From Avena insularis (lineage: Eukaryota > Streptophyta > Magnoliopsida > Poales > Poaceae): a DNA stretch of 64,000 bases. Numbering within the stretch: the stretch's first letter is position 1; every line of letters starts with the position of its first letter. The notes beneath the pieces are model-generated. The model was not told where the DNA came from and searched no databases. It saw only the letters and a list, made by a program, of their open reading frames with translations. The position numbers were made by a program, and so were the translations under genes. Positions 34,101 to 45,464 of this stretch are shown here, one piece after another. Location of the stretch: the NCBI GenBank assembly GCA_023614405.1, contig CM042696.1:335163211-335227210 (forward strand), in the 5' to 3' direction.

Positions 34101-35670
34101 CAGCTACGATAGGGAATTCAACAGAATCTCCCAGACGGCCCTCATCACCAACAACTTGAGTTCCGCATAGGAACTCGCGCTCGTCGAATTCCTCCGTGAG
34201 CACTGGGAAATCTTTGCATGGTGTCCAGCGGACATGCCAGGGGTTCCCAGGGAATTCGCCGAGCACACACTCAACTTCAATCCAGACGCAAGGCGAGTCA
34301 AGCAGACAATTCGGCGACTATGTGAACCAAGAGGAAAGGCAGTCGGAATGGAGATCAACAGACTCCTAGATGCCAAATTCATACGCGAGATCAAGGAAAG
34401 CACTTGGCTCGCCAACACGGTGCTTGTACCTAAAAAACACACGGATATCCTGCGGATGTGCGTGGACTTCACCTCCTTGAATAAGCACTTCCCAAAGGAT
34501 CACTTCCCATTGCCGCGAATCGACCAAATCATCGACTCCACCGCGGGATGTGAGCGTCTCTGCTTCCTCGACGCCTACTCAGGCTATAATCAGATTCGAA
34601 TGAAGGAGGAGGATCAGGAGAAAACGGCATTTACGACACCATTTGGTGTGTTCTGCTACAACATGATGCCCTTCGGGCTAAAAAACACAGGATCCACCTA
34701 TCAGCGATGCATGAAGGCTTGCCTCAAGAATCAACTTGGTCGCAACATCCAAGTCTATGTTGACGACATCGTCATGAAAAACAAAGAGAAAGCCTCGCTA
34801 ATCAACGATCTACCCGAGACCTTCGCCAACCTCGACCGCTACCGGATCAAGCTCAATCCGGACAAGTGCGCCTTCGGCGTACCATCTGGGCAACTACTCG
34901 GGTATCTCATCTCCGCAAGGGGAATTGAGGCGAACCCGAAGAACATAAAAGCCATACTGGCCATGGAGAAGCCGAAGAACGTAAGAGGTATCCAGCAGCT
35001 GGCTGGGCGAATCGCGGCGCTCAGTGGATTCATCAGTCGAATGGGCAAAAGGCACTGCCCTTCTACCAACTTCTCCGCAAAACTGACAAGTTCGAGTGGA
35101 CAGACGAGGCGCAAGAAGCATTCGAAGACCTCAAGCATCTACTATCCACCTCGCTAGTACTAGTGACTCCACGTGAAAAAAGAGCCGTTGTTGCTCTACA
35201 TCTCCGCCACCAACCAGGTGGTCAGCACGGTGCTCGTGGTGGAACGAGCCGAGGAAAACAAGATCCACGGGGTGCAGCGCCCAGTCTACTACCTCAACGA
35301 GGTGCTCACGCCAACAAAGCAGCGGTACCCGCACTACCAGAAGCTGGCGTACATCGTCTTCATGACAGCCAGGCGACTGCGCCACTACTTCCAGGAGCAC
35401 CCAATCGTGGTGGTTAATGACGCCCCGCTTAGGCATATCCTCAACAACCCCGATGCCACCGGACGAGTCACGCTTTGGGGAATCGAGCTGTCTCCATGAG
35501 ACATTACATATGAAAAACGCGACGCGATCAAGTCGCAAGTCCTCCCTGATTTCCTCGTGCACTGGATGGAGAACCAGCTCTCCAAAAAGCCAGATATGTC
35601 TTACCTCTGGACAATGCACTTTGATGGATCCAAACAAAAGGATGGGGCTGGCGCATATGTCATACTGACA
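31142..35670 (+). pseudogene. Gypsy E1 gag-pol (gag, protease, RT, partial RNase H)
   Basis: One frame (phase of 31057) carries most of gag-pol. Gag: low-complexity N-terminus, then LEDHIFSVRLHGG, LQRQLQGATLAWLNNLP and LMEITNRWANRENS (to about 33200). Protease-like: GGFDMSRVFMDGGNDINLM (33741-33785), with an altered DGG triplet. RT: FLDAYSGYNQIRM, MMPFGLKN and YVDDIV (catalytic YVDD at residues 175-178 counting from 34234). RNase H: PLLLYISATNQVV, then MHFDGSKQKDGAGAYV, where it stops. Interruptions: TAG at 31330, 31859, 31883, 32572, 33199, 33481, 33502, 33862 and 34168; TGA near 32039 and 33508; two compensating shifts (about 31822 and 32205), a shift near 35055 and one in an A run near 35176. 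No integrase follows. Confidence 0.9.
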
Positions 35671-36126
35671 TTGCTTCTACCCCTAGTCGTTTTTTACATT
35701 ACAAATAAGGCTATTCAGCCAGGCTACTTAGCCACACATTGTACCTTGTAATGTTCTGTGAATAAATAAAGCTAAGTGCTCTGAAACTCTATGTTTTCCC
35801 TCATTTTTCTGGCAATCTTATCACTCGAGGGCTACGCCGCCCTTTACATCCACGTTCTATGAACAAGTCGCAGTATCCCGAGTAGCTGACACAACATCAA
35901 TTGAACCCTTGATAAAACACCAACCCAGTTGCAACGCACCTGACAGGTTGGCAAGGTGCTGAGATAAAATAAGTTAGGTTAACAAAAAGGAACTGCAGAG
36001 GACAAATACACTCGCAAAACATATAAGCTAGCAAGCTCTTTACATATCAATAGAAATTAATTACATCCAATGTATCCATACAAACTTTACAACACTGGTA
36101 CACTTATGTGCAGGATACAAGTTAAA
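35671..36126. other. E1 junction between truncated pol and antisense region
   Basis: Sequence where integrase would be expected but none is found. It begins with short pyrimidine-rich text and aataaataaagc near 35761, then non-coding sequence up to the end of the antisense frame at 36127. Confidence 0.5.
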
Positions 36127-36930
36127 CTACTGCTGCAGCAGAAGAACGTTTGTTTGTTCCTCAAAGAAGTCAACAATTTCTTCTGCTAGACGATCCACCG
36201 CCTGGTAATGTGGAACCATGTTCCAGGTCGAACCTTCCGGCGGGGTCGGTGGTCCAGCAGCAACAGCTGCAACGTCTACATCCGGCCTATGCAGTCGCAC
36301 CAACGACAAAGCAGCCTTGGCACCAGCCACTAACTGCTGACGCACGCACTCACGAACTGCACTCAAATCCTGGAACTTAGCCAGGAGAGCCAACATGCTC
36401 GAAGGGACGGCGTCCAGTGGAAACATTGTCTGGTAGATATGCCTCAAGCACGACTGCTCCTTCTTCAAAAAGTGAAGTACTCGCTAAGCACGATCCTGCA
36501 GGGTCGCAAGTGCGATCGCACGATCATGGTCCACCCAAAAATAACCACTCGCCTGAAGCTGCTCCTGGGTCAGGTCATTCATTCGAATGGCGATTCGGTC
36601 TTTCTCATCCTGCGGATGACGAGCACTGACAAAAACACCAAAAAAAAAGGCAAAGTATGAAGACAGAGAAGTGCCGCGACTAACTAAAATAAAAGATAAG
36701 AGGGCAGAAAGCTAACAATTGAATTGATCGCCCAACAGTGTCACCTCCTCTAATAAATACTGCTCGCGGGCGGTAGCCTTCTCCGCCCTCGACTTCCATA
36801 CATCCGTGTTACCGCGGAGGATGGGCAACTCACGTTCCAGCTGCTTAACTTGATCGCACAGTCGTGAAAGCAGGGACAACTCATCCACCCTTGAGCGCGA
36901 CTGCACCATGGTTTCATCGGCTGATGGAAG
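36127..36930 (-). pseudogene. E1 antisense block A2 (coiled coil and conserved C-terminal domain)
   Basis: Minus-strand exon 36930-36717 codes a coiled-coil stretch (SRVDELSLLSRLCDQVKQLE ... EQYLLEEVTLL). A 91-bp intron (36716-36626, GT...CAG) leads to the last exon, 36625-36127, with QLVAGAKAALSLVRLHRPDV, a Pro-rich turn and WNMVPHY, ending in TAG. The same order, with the near-identical QLVAGAK-ALS and MVPHY signatures, occurs in E2 (60340-59509). One TAG interrupts the last exon near 36485. Copia B lies immediately upstream (target GGAAG), and the exon frame continues on its far side. Role unknown. Confidence 0.7.
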
Positions 36931-38558
36931 TGTTGGGTCCGCAGCATAGAAAAAAAAATTTCCTACGATGAGAACTATACGCCAAGATCTATCTACTAAA
37001 TGCAGAGCACCGGGTGGACATACATCCATGGAGAACTTACCCTCGAAGACAACGAGTTTTGTTAACGAGTAGGAACTCGTGGTTGATGTAGTCGTACGCT
37101 TGCAAATCAGCAGCGCATCCGTCCTCGCACACACGTTCAAGCCACCGGACAACCTCCACCTCCTTGCTCCAGCGATCCAGCGGAAGCAGCAAATCCTTCC
37201 AGACGAAATGCCACCGGGAACGCTAATCCGAGACCATGGGGGAATAATTCTAGAGGGGGAGAGAGATCCTTCACAAGGAGGTGTGAGGATGAAGGAGGGA
37301 ATGGGTGGCCTTTTATAGGAGGAGGGGGGTGCCCCATCTCTCCATGGCCGGTGCATGGGGGGGTGACCCCTCACCTCCCCCATTCATGTGTTGGTAACCC
37401 CTCCACATTAAAATGCCTCTTGACATTCTCTTTTAAAGTCTCCACTTTAAATGCATTAAATTTCTCCAAATTTAATGCTCTCTCATTTAATAAAACTCTT
37501 TTTATTAAATTTATTCAGAATTTTGTTAACTACTTTAATTAACAAACATTCACATATAGCCCCTTGCAATATTTCAATATCACATGCAGAACCACCTTCT
37601 GCAATTTCACCCGAAACAATTTCCGGTTTCTATTGAAACAATTCCCGCGCTTTGCAATTCTTTCGTCTGAAACATATGTGCTCCAAAATGGTGTCCGGTG
37701 ACTCTTAAGTGTGCCACCCTACGGTTTGCGAATAATGCAAACATGATCGAGACCCTTCTCCGATCAATAATCAGCAGCGGGACCTGGAGATCCGTACTAA
37801 CTCCTACACATTCAATGACGACTCCTGTGATCGTGAGAACCTTTAACGCTTGTAACTAAATCCCTTTGTCTCTTGATATATTACATGTCCGAGATTCGAT
37901 CATCGGTATCTCCACACCTAGTTTGATCTCGTTACCGACATGCACTCTTTTCTTGTTCCCGTGATATAACATTCTAGTGATCACATCACTTGCTTGCAAG
38001 CTATCCTAATGTGATATCACCGAGAGGGCCCAGAGTATATCTATCCATCATCTGGATTGACAAATTCCACTCTTGATCACATGTGATATAACATTCTAGG
38101 ACTCAACATAACACCTTCGTAGTACTGAACCCATCTTTATAGTCACCCTGTTACGGTGTGACGATTGATGTTATCAAGATACTCTTCCGGTGTTAGCAAT
38201 TAACATGATCTCATGGTCTAAGGATAAAGATTACTTCATATGATGTTATAGCAATATAAACATAATGACTTTATCGTAATGCTATACTTCGGATGAATGT
38301 TCATCACATCATTTCACAAATGTTGTGACCTTGTTATTAACAACATCTAATGTCCATGATCAGGAAACCTTGATCATCTTGTTAATCAACAAGCTAGTCT
38401 ATAAGAGAGGCATAACTAGGAACCCTTTTTGTTTATTAAACACACATGTATTGATGTTTCCTATCAATACAATTATAGCATGCAAAATAAACATCTATCA
38501 TATACAAGGAATACATAATAACAACTTTATTATTGCCTCTCAGGGCATATTTCCTTCA
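36931..38558 (-). repeat. 3' LTR of Copia B
   Basis: 1628 bp, tgttgggtcc ... atttccttca as read on the plus strand. Compared with the other LTR it lacks a short segment around 37120, within a stretch that otherwise aligns. Confidence 0.92.
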
Positions 38559-38591
38559 GTCTCCGACTTGCACTAGAGACAATAATCTAGT

Positions 38592-41500
38592 TTATATAGT
38601 GATAAATCTAACACCCATGGAGTTCTGGTGTTGATCATGTTTTGCCCTAGGGAGTACTTTAGTCAACGGATCTGCTACATTCAGGTCCGTGTGCACTTTA
38701 CAAATCTTTATATCTCCATCCTTGACATGCTCGCGGATGGAGTGAAACCGGCGCTTAATATGCTTGGAATTCTTGTGAGACCTTGGTTCCTTGGAATTGG
38801 CTATGGCTCCATTATTGTCACAATAGATCACCATTGGGTCCAACGCACTAGGAACCACACCTAGTTCCGTTATGAACTCCTTCATCCAAACCGCTTCCTG
38901 TGCTGCTTCTGAAGCAGCAACATATTCTGCCTCCGTCGTTGATCCAGCCAGCATAGGTTGTTTGGAGCTCCTCCAACTAACTGTTGCTCCGTTCAAGAGA
39001 AATACGTATCCGGATTGAGACTTAGAGTCATCCGGATCAGTGTCAAAGCTAGCATCGACATAACACTTAGCGACTAGCTCTTCTTCACCTCCGTATACAA
39101 AAAACATATCCTTAGTTCTTCTCAAGTACTTAAGGATATTCTTGACCGCTATCCAGTGTTCCGAACCTGGATCAGATTGGTACCTACTAGTCAAACTAAT
39201 AGCATGTGCCACATCTGGTCTTGTACATAGCATGGCATACATAATAGAGCCTATGGCCGAGGCATAGGAGATCTTATCCATCATCTCTCTTTCTTCCGCT
39301 GTAGCCGGACTTTGAGTCTTACTCAATGTCTTGCCTTGCAACATAGGTAAGAACCCCTTCTTACTTTCGTCCATATTAAACTTCTTTAATATCTTATCAA
39401 GGTATGTACTCTGCGATAGCCCAATTAGGCGTCTTGATCTATATCTATAGATTTTAATGCCTAATATATATGAAGCTTCACCAAGGTCCTTCATCGAAAA
39501 TTTGCTGTTTAGATAACTTTTAACACTGTTTAAAAGATCTATATCATTTCCAATCAATAATATGTCATCCACATATAATATCAGAAATGCCACATTGCTC
39601 CCACTCACTTTCTTGTAAATACAAGCCTCTCCATAAGTTTGGATAAATCCAAACTCTTTGATCACCTCATCAAAGCGGAGATTCCAACTCCGGGATGCTT
39701 GCTTTAGTCCATAGATGGATCGCTCAAGTTTGCACACCTTATCAGCATCCTTAGCATCGACAAAACCCTTAGGTTGTATCATATACAACCCTTCTTCAAT
39801 ATTACCATTGAGGAACGCAGTTTTGACATCCATCTGCCATATTTCATAATCGAAATATGCAGCAATTGCTAACATAATCCTAACCGACTTAAGCATCACT
39901 ACGGGAGAGAATGTCTCATCGTAGTCAACTCCTTGAATTTTTCAAAACCCCTTTGCGACAAGTCGAGCCTTATAGATGGTTATATTACCATCAGCATCAG
40001 TTTTTCTTTTGAAAAGCCATTTATTCTCAACGGCCTTTCGATCGTGAGGTAAGTCCACCAAGGTCCAAACCTGGTTTTCGTACATGGATTCCATCTCGGA
40101 TTTCATGGCTTCTAGCCATTTGTTGGAATCAGGGCTCATCATCGCTTCTTCATACGTCGCAAGGTCATCTATTTCATCAATCCTGAAATTCATAACAGGA
40201 TTGCCGTACAGTTCAGGAGTTGCACGTGTCCTGCTTGACCTGCGAGGTTTGGTAGTGTCCTCTTTCGGAGTTTCATGACCAATATCATTAGCTCTCTCTT
40301 CATTAGGTGAAGTCAACTCCGAAACAACTTTTGGAGCTACGCTACTCGCCATTTCATGAAGAGAAGGTTCAATAACCTTTTCGAGTTCTACCTTCCGACT
40401 ACTCACACCTTTCGCGAGAAACTCCTTCTCAAGAAAGGATCCATTCTTGGCAACAAAGACCTTGCCCTCGGATCTATGATAGAAGGTATACCCAATCGTT
40501 TCCTTAGGGTATCCTATGAAGACGCATTTTTCCGCTTTGGGTTCGAGTTTATCCGGTTGAAGTTTCTTCAGATAAACATCGCATCCCCAAACTTTAAGAA
40601 ATGATAGCTTAGGTTTGTTTCCAAACCATAATTCATACGGTGTCTTTTCAACGGATTTAGATGGTGCCCTATTTAAAGTGAATGCAGCGGTTTCCAGTGC
40701 ATAACCCCAAAATGACAGTGGCAAGTCAGTCAGAGACATCATAGATCGAACCATATCCAATAAAGTACGATTACGACGTTCTGACACACCATTACGTTGT
40801 GGTGTTCTGGCAGGCGTGAGTTGTGAAACTATTCCACAGTCTTTCATATGTGTGCTAAACTCGTAACTAAGATACTCTCCTAGACGGTCGGACCGCAGAA
40901 ATTTGATCTTTCTGTTATGATGATTTTCCACTTCATTCTGAAATTCTTTGAACCTTTCAAAGGTTTCAGACTTATGTTTCATCAAATAGATATACCCGTA
41001 TCTACTCAAATCATCCGTGAAAGTAACAAAATAACGATATCCACCTCATGACACACTCATTGGTCCACACACATCGGTATGTATGATTTCCAATAAATCA
41101 GCCGTTCCATTGAATCGAAAAGCGGCGTTCTAGTCATCTTGCCCATAAGGCATGGCTCACATGTATCAAATGATTCAAAATCAAGTGATTCCAAAAGTCC
41201 ATCGAATGGAGTTTCTTCATGCGTTTAACGCCAATATGACCTAGGCAATGATTACCACATATATGTAGATATATCATTATCAAGTTTAATCCTTTTAGCA
41301 TCAACATTATGAATATGCGTAATACTACTATCAAGATCCAACAGAAATAAACCATTCAACACAGGTGCATGACCATAAAAGATATTATTCATATAAATCG
41401 AACAACCATTGTTTTCAAACTTAAACGAATAACCACTTTGCATCAAACACGATCCGAATACAATGTTCATGCTTAGTGTAGGCACCAAATAACAATTATT

Positions 41501-41707
41501 CAGGTTTATAACTAATCCCGACGGCATATGGAGAGGCAGCGTTCCGACGGCGATCACATCAACTCTCGATCCATTGTCGACCCGCATCGTGACCTCATCC
41601 CTTGCTAGTTGTCGCTTGTTCCGCAGCCCCTGAACCGAGTTACATATATTAGCAACCGATCCCGTATCAAATACCCAGGTGCTACTGCGAGTACTAGTCA
41701 AGTACAC
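38592..41707 (-). pseudogene. Copia B pol: protease, integrase, RT, RNase H
   Basis: Protease near 41707-41660 shows WVFDTGSVANICNS (catalytic Asp 14 of that segment). The GAG-pre-integrase/zinc region around 41330-41110 is broken by frame changes. Integrase core (41009-39942) includes RTPQRNGVSERRNRTLLDM with the catalytic Glu and ends at a TGA in KGF-stop-KIQGVDY; beyond it the same frame continues through RT (FLNGNIEEGLYMIQPKGF, YVDDILL at about residue 109 of the segment from 39899) and RNase H (YCDNNGAIANSKEPRSHKNS, HTDLNVADPLTKVLP) to the stop at 38592. The single TGA (CGA in related elements) is the main break from 41009 to 38592. Confidence 0.92.
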
Positions 41708-41815
41708 ATCAATAACATGTATATCACATATACCTTTGTTTGCCTTGCGGCCTTCTTATTGTCCGCCAAATACTTGGGGCGATTCGGCCCAATGGCGATC
41801 CTTGCAATAGTAGCA

Positions 41816-42556
41816 CTAGGTGTCAGACTTAGGGCCAGCTCGGGGTTTCTTTTCAGGCGCGGCAATAGATTTTCTACCCTTCTTTCCCTTCTGCTTGCCT
41901 TTCTTGTCCTTCTTGAAACCGGTGGTCTTATTGATCATCAACACTTGATGTTCTTTCCTAATCTCCACTTCTGCAGTCTTAAGCATTGTGAAGCTGGGAA
42001 GAGACTTCTTCATGCCCTACATATTATAGTTCATCACGAAGCTCTTGTAGCTAGGTGGCAGAGATTGGAGAACACGATGTATGCCTAAGTCAATGGGAAT
42101 CGTTATTCCCAAGGACACAAGCTTGTCGGCGTACCCAGACATTTTGAGTACGTGCTCACTAACGGAGTTGTTCTCTTCCATCATGCAGCTAAAGAACTTT
42201 TCAGAAGCATTATAACTCTCTACGGCAGCATGGGTATCAAAAATCATTTTCAATTCTCCCATGGTATCAAAGGCATTGCCATTTTCGAAACGTTTTCGAA
42301 GTTCTGGCACTAGCCCATACAGTATGCCGCAATGAACTAAGTTGTGGTCCTCCTGACGAGTTATATAGATGTTCTTTTCCTCGTCAGGGGCATCAGGAGC
42401 TGGTGGGGGGACTAGCGGCGCCTCTAGCACATATTGCTTTTGTGCAGCAGTGAGGAGAATCCTCAAATTCATAGCCCAGTTGGTGAAGTTGCTACCATTC
42501 GCAGCAAGCTTCTCTTTCTCCATGAACACATTGAAATTAAAAGCAGGTGGTGCCAT
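41816..42556 (-). pseudogene. Copia B gag
   Basis: Starts MAPPAFNFNVFMEKEKLAAN, with the Copia gag pattern LAANGSNFTNWAMNLRILL, then VLEAPLVPPP and LPPSYKSFVMNYNM. A TAG at 42014-42016 (probably a former CAG) precedes a Lys-rich segment (FKKDKKGKQKGKKGRK) and a decayed CCHC knuckle (CYYCKDRHW near 41810). Nucleocapsid and capsid proteins of this type package the element's RNA. Confidence 0.88.
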
Positions 42557-42599
42557 CTACAACAGAATTTGTAAAATATATTTAGACTAAGTTTATGAT

Positions 42600-43609
42600 A
42601 GATTGAGTTCAACTAATCCAAATTACTAATGAACTCCCACTCAAAAATGACATCCCTCGTGTCCTTTTGGTGATTACATGAACCAAATCCACTACAGCAA
42701 GTTCGATCATCATGTGAGTTGGTGTAGCTTCAAAGGCGAGTATCTATATGGGCATCATATCAACTATATGACTCATGCTTAACCTTTCGGTCCGTGTTCC
42801 GAGGCCATGTCTATAGATGCTAGGCTCGTCAAGTAAGAACCTTAGTATTTGCGTGTGTAAAACTGTCTTACACCCGTTGTATGAAAGCGTAGAGTCGAGA
42901 ACACCCAATCATCACGTGATGCCTCAAAACACGATCCACAAAACGGTGCATACTTAAGGAAGAACACATTTTATCTTGATATCTAAATGAGGGATCATCT
43001 TATAATGCTACCAAAAGCGCCAGACTAGCAATATAAGATGCTAATGTGTGAAGTGAGGTGATATGGTCCATGCATTTGATATCTATCATTTGCATTGTGG
43101 TATGATCTCTATCATTCCTTTGTGTGTAAGGCTAAGGTCTATGGAACTTACATGTTAAGTGAGTTTTAAGAGTATCTATCATACATCTACTTATAACAAT
43201 ACCATATCAAGACACTAGCCCAGCAACGATCTAAACTAGACGCCTCTAATTTATCAATTGCAAGTTTTACGTGGCTTAGGGCTTTCGGAGATAGAACCGG
43301 TCTTACCTACGAACATGAACCACAATGAGGATAACCAAGTTATTAGCAACTCGTTGTAAATCAGATTTTGACTATAGTAGGAGAGACAGACACCCGCTAG
43401 CCACTTATGCAAAACTAGTTGCATGTCAGTCGTGGAACCGGTCTCATGTACGATGACATGTAAGGTTGGTCTGGGCCGCTTCATCCCACTATGCCACCAA
43501 TATCCAAAGTACATAGAAGATGCAATAACATGATCATCATCGCCCACATATAAACATATGTGTACTACCCGTGCAAAGCACCTACGCATAGATCAGGATC
43601 TGATACCAC
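42600..43609 (-). other. Copia B untranslated leader between primer site and gag
   Basis: About 1 kb of non-coding leader; the corresponding segment of Copia A (18289-19300) is recognisably similar. A primer-binding site lies at its outer edge (43597-43609). Confidence 0.7.
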
Positions 43610-45265
43610 TGTTGGGTCCGCAACATAGAAAACAAAAAATTTCCTACGATGAGAACTATACGCCAAGATCTATCTACTAGACGCAGAGCAACGGGTGGAC
43701 ATACATCCATGGAGAACTTACCCTCGAAGACAACGAGTTTTGTTAACAAGTAGGAACTCGTGGTTGATGTAGTCGTACGCTTGCCGATCTCAAGATTGTG
43801 TGGAAGTCCGAGCGCCGCAAATCAGCAGCGCATCCGTCCTCGCACACACGTTCAAGCCACCGGACAACCTCCACCTCCTTGCTCCAGGAATCCAGCGGAA
43901 GCAGCAACTCCTTCCAGACGAAATGCCACCGGGAACATGTATCTCGCTAATCCGAGACCATGGGGGAATAATTCTAGAGGGGGAGAGAGATCCTTCACAA
44001 GGAGGTGTGAGGATGAAGGAGGGAATGGGTGGCCTTTTATAGGAGGAGGGGGGTGCCCCATCTCTCCATGGCCGGCGCATGGGGGGTGACCCCTCACCTC
44101 CCCCATTCATGTGGTGGTAACCCCTCCACATTAAAATGCCTCTTCACATTCCCTTTTAAAGTCTCCACTTTAAATGCATTAAATTTCTCCAAATTTAATG
44201 CTCTCTCATTTAATAAAACTCTTTTTATTAAATTTATTCAGAATTTTGTTAATTACTTTAATTAACAAACATTCACATATAGCCCCTTGCAATATTTCAA
44301 TATCACATGCAGAACCACCTTCTGCAATTTCACCCGAAACAATTTCCGGTTTCTATTGAAACAATTCCTGTTCTTTGCAATTCTTTTGTCTGAAACATAT
44401 GTGCTCCAAAATGGTGTCTGGTAACTCTTAAGTGTGCCACCCTATGGTTTGCGAATAATGCAGACATGATCGAGACCCTTCTCCGATCAATAATCAGCAG
44501 CGGGACCTAGAGATCCGTACTGACTCCTACACATTCAACGATGACTCCTGTGATCGTGAGAACCTTTAACGCTTGTAACTAAATCCCTTTATCTCTCGAT
44601 ATATTACATGTTCGAGATTCAATCATCAGTATGTTCACACCTAGTTTGATCTCGTTACCGACATGCACTCTTTTCTCGTTCCCGTGATATAACATTCTAG
44701 TGATCACATCACTTGCTTGCAAGCTATCCTAATGTGATATCACCGAGAGGGCCCAGAGTATATCTATCCATCATCTGGATTGACAAATTCCACTCTTGAT
44801 CCATGAGCCTCAACATAACACCTTCATAGTACTGAACCCATCTTTATAGTCACCCTGTTACGGTGTGACGTTTGATGTTATCAAGATACTCTTCCGGTGT
44901 TAGCAATTAACATGATCTCATGGTCTAAGGATAAAGATTACTTCGTATGATGTTATAGAAATATAAACATAATGACTTGATCGTAATGTTATACTTCGGA
45001 TGAATGTTCATCACATCATTTCACAAATGTTGTGACCTTGTTATTAACAACATCTAATGTCCATGACCAGGAAACCTTGATCATCTTGTTAATCAACAAG
45101 CTAGTCTATAAGAGAGGCATAACTAGGAACCCTTTTTGTTTCTTAAACACACATGTATTGATGTTTCCTATCAATACAATTATAACATGCAAAATAAACA
45201 TCTATCATATACAAGGAATACATAATAACAACTTTATTATTGCCTCTCAGGGCATATTTCCTTCA
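43610..45265 (-). repeat. 5' LTR of Copia B
   Basis: 1656 bp, paired with 36931-38558. On the minus strand TATAAAAGG sits near 44042-44034, as in Copia A. Confidence 0.92.
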
Positions 45266-45464
45266 GGAAGATCACAAGGATCACTCGAAGGACCACTCGA
45301 TGTACCCTATCACGAACCAAGAAAAAGCAAAAATAAGAGGCCGAGGATACATTGACAAAAGGTTTAGATGCATTCAAACATGTCAAAGTCCTGACTGAGG
45401 CACCCCCATAAAAGTATTGTTCCACAAGCAAAAGGCCAAACACTAGAGCTATTACACAGAAAAA

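Larger units (their letters stand above)
36931..45265 (-). mobile_element. Copia B: near-complete Copia retrotransposon nested in E1
   Basis: LTRs at 36931-38558 (3') and 43610-45265 (5'), target duplication GGAAG (36926-36930, 45266-45270), minus-strand primer site GTGGTATCAGATC beside the 5' LTR, and a purine-rich tract (CTCTAGTGCAAGTCGGAGAC) beside the 3' LTR. Gag, protease, integrase, RT and RNase H follow in Copia order with only a handful of lesions. It is the same family as Copia A (LTR termini and length) but in opposite orientation and far better preserved. Confidence 0.94.

Noticed and set aside
36712..37383. 223-codon minus-strand frame as a fusion protein
   Set aside because: It runs from the Copia B LTR into an E1 antisense exon by chance at the insertion junction.
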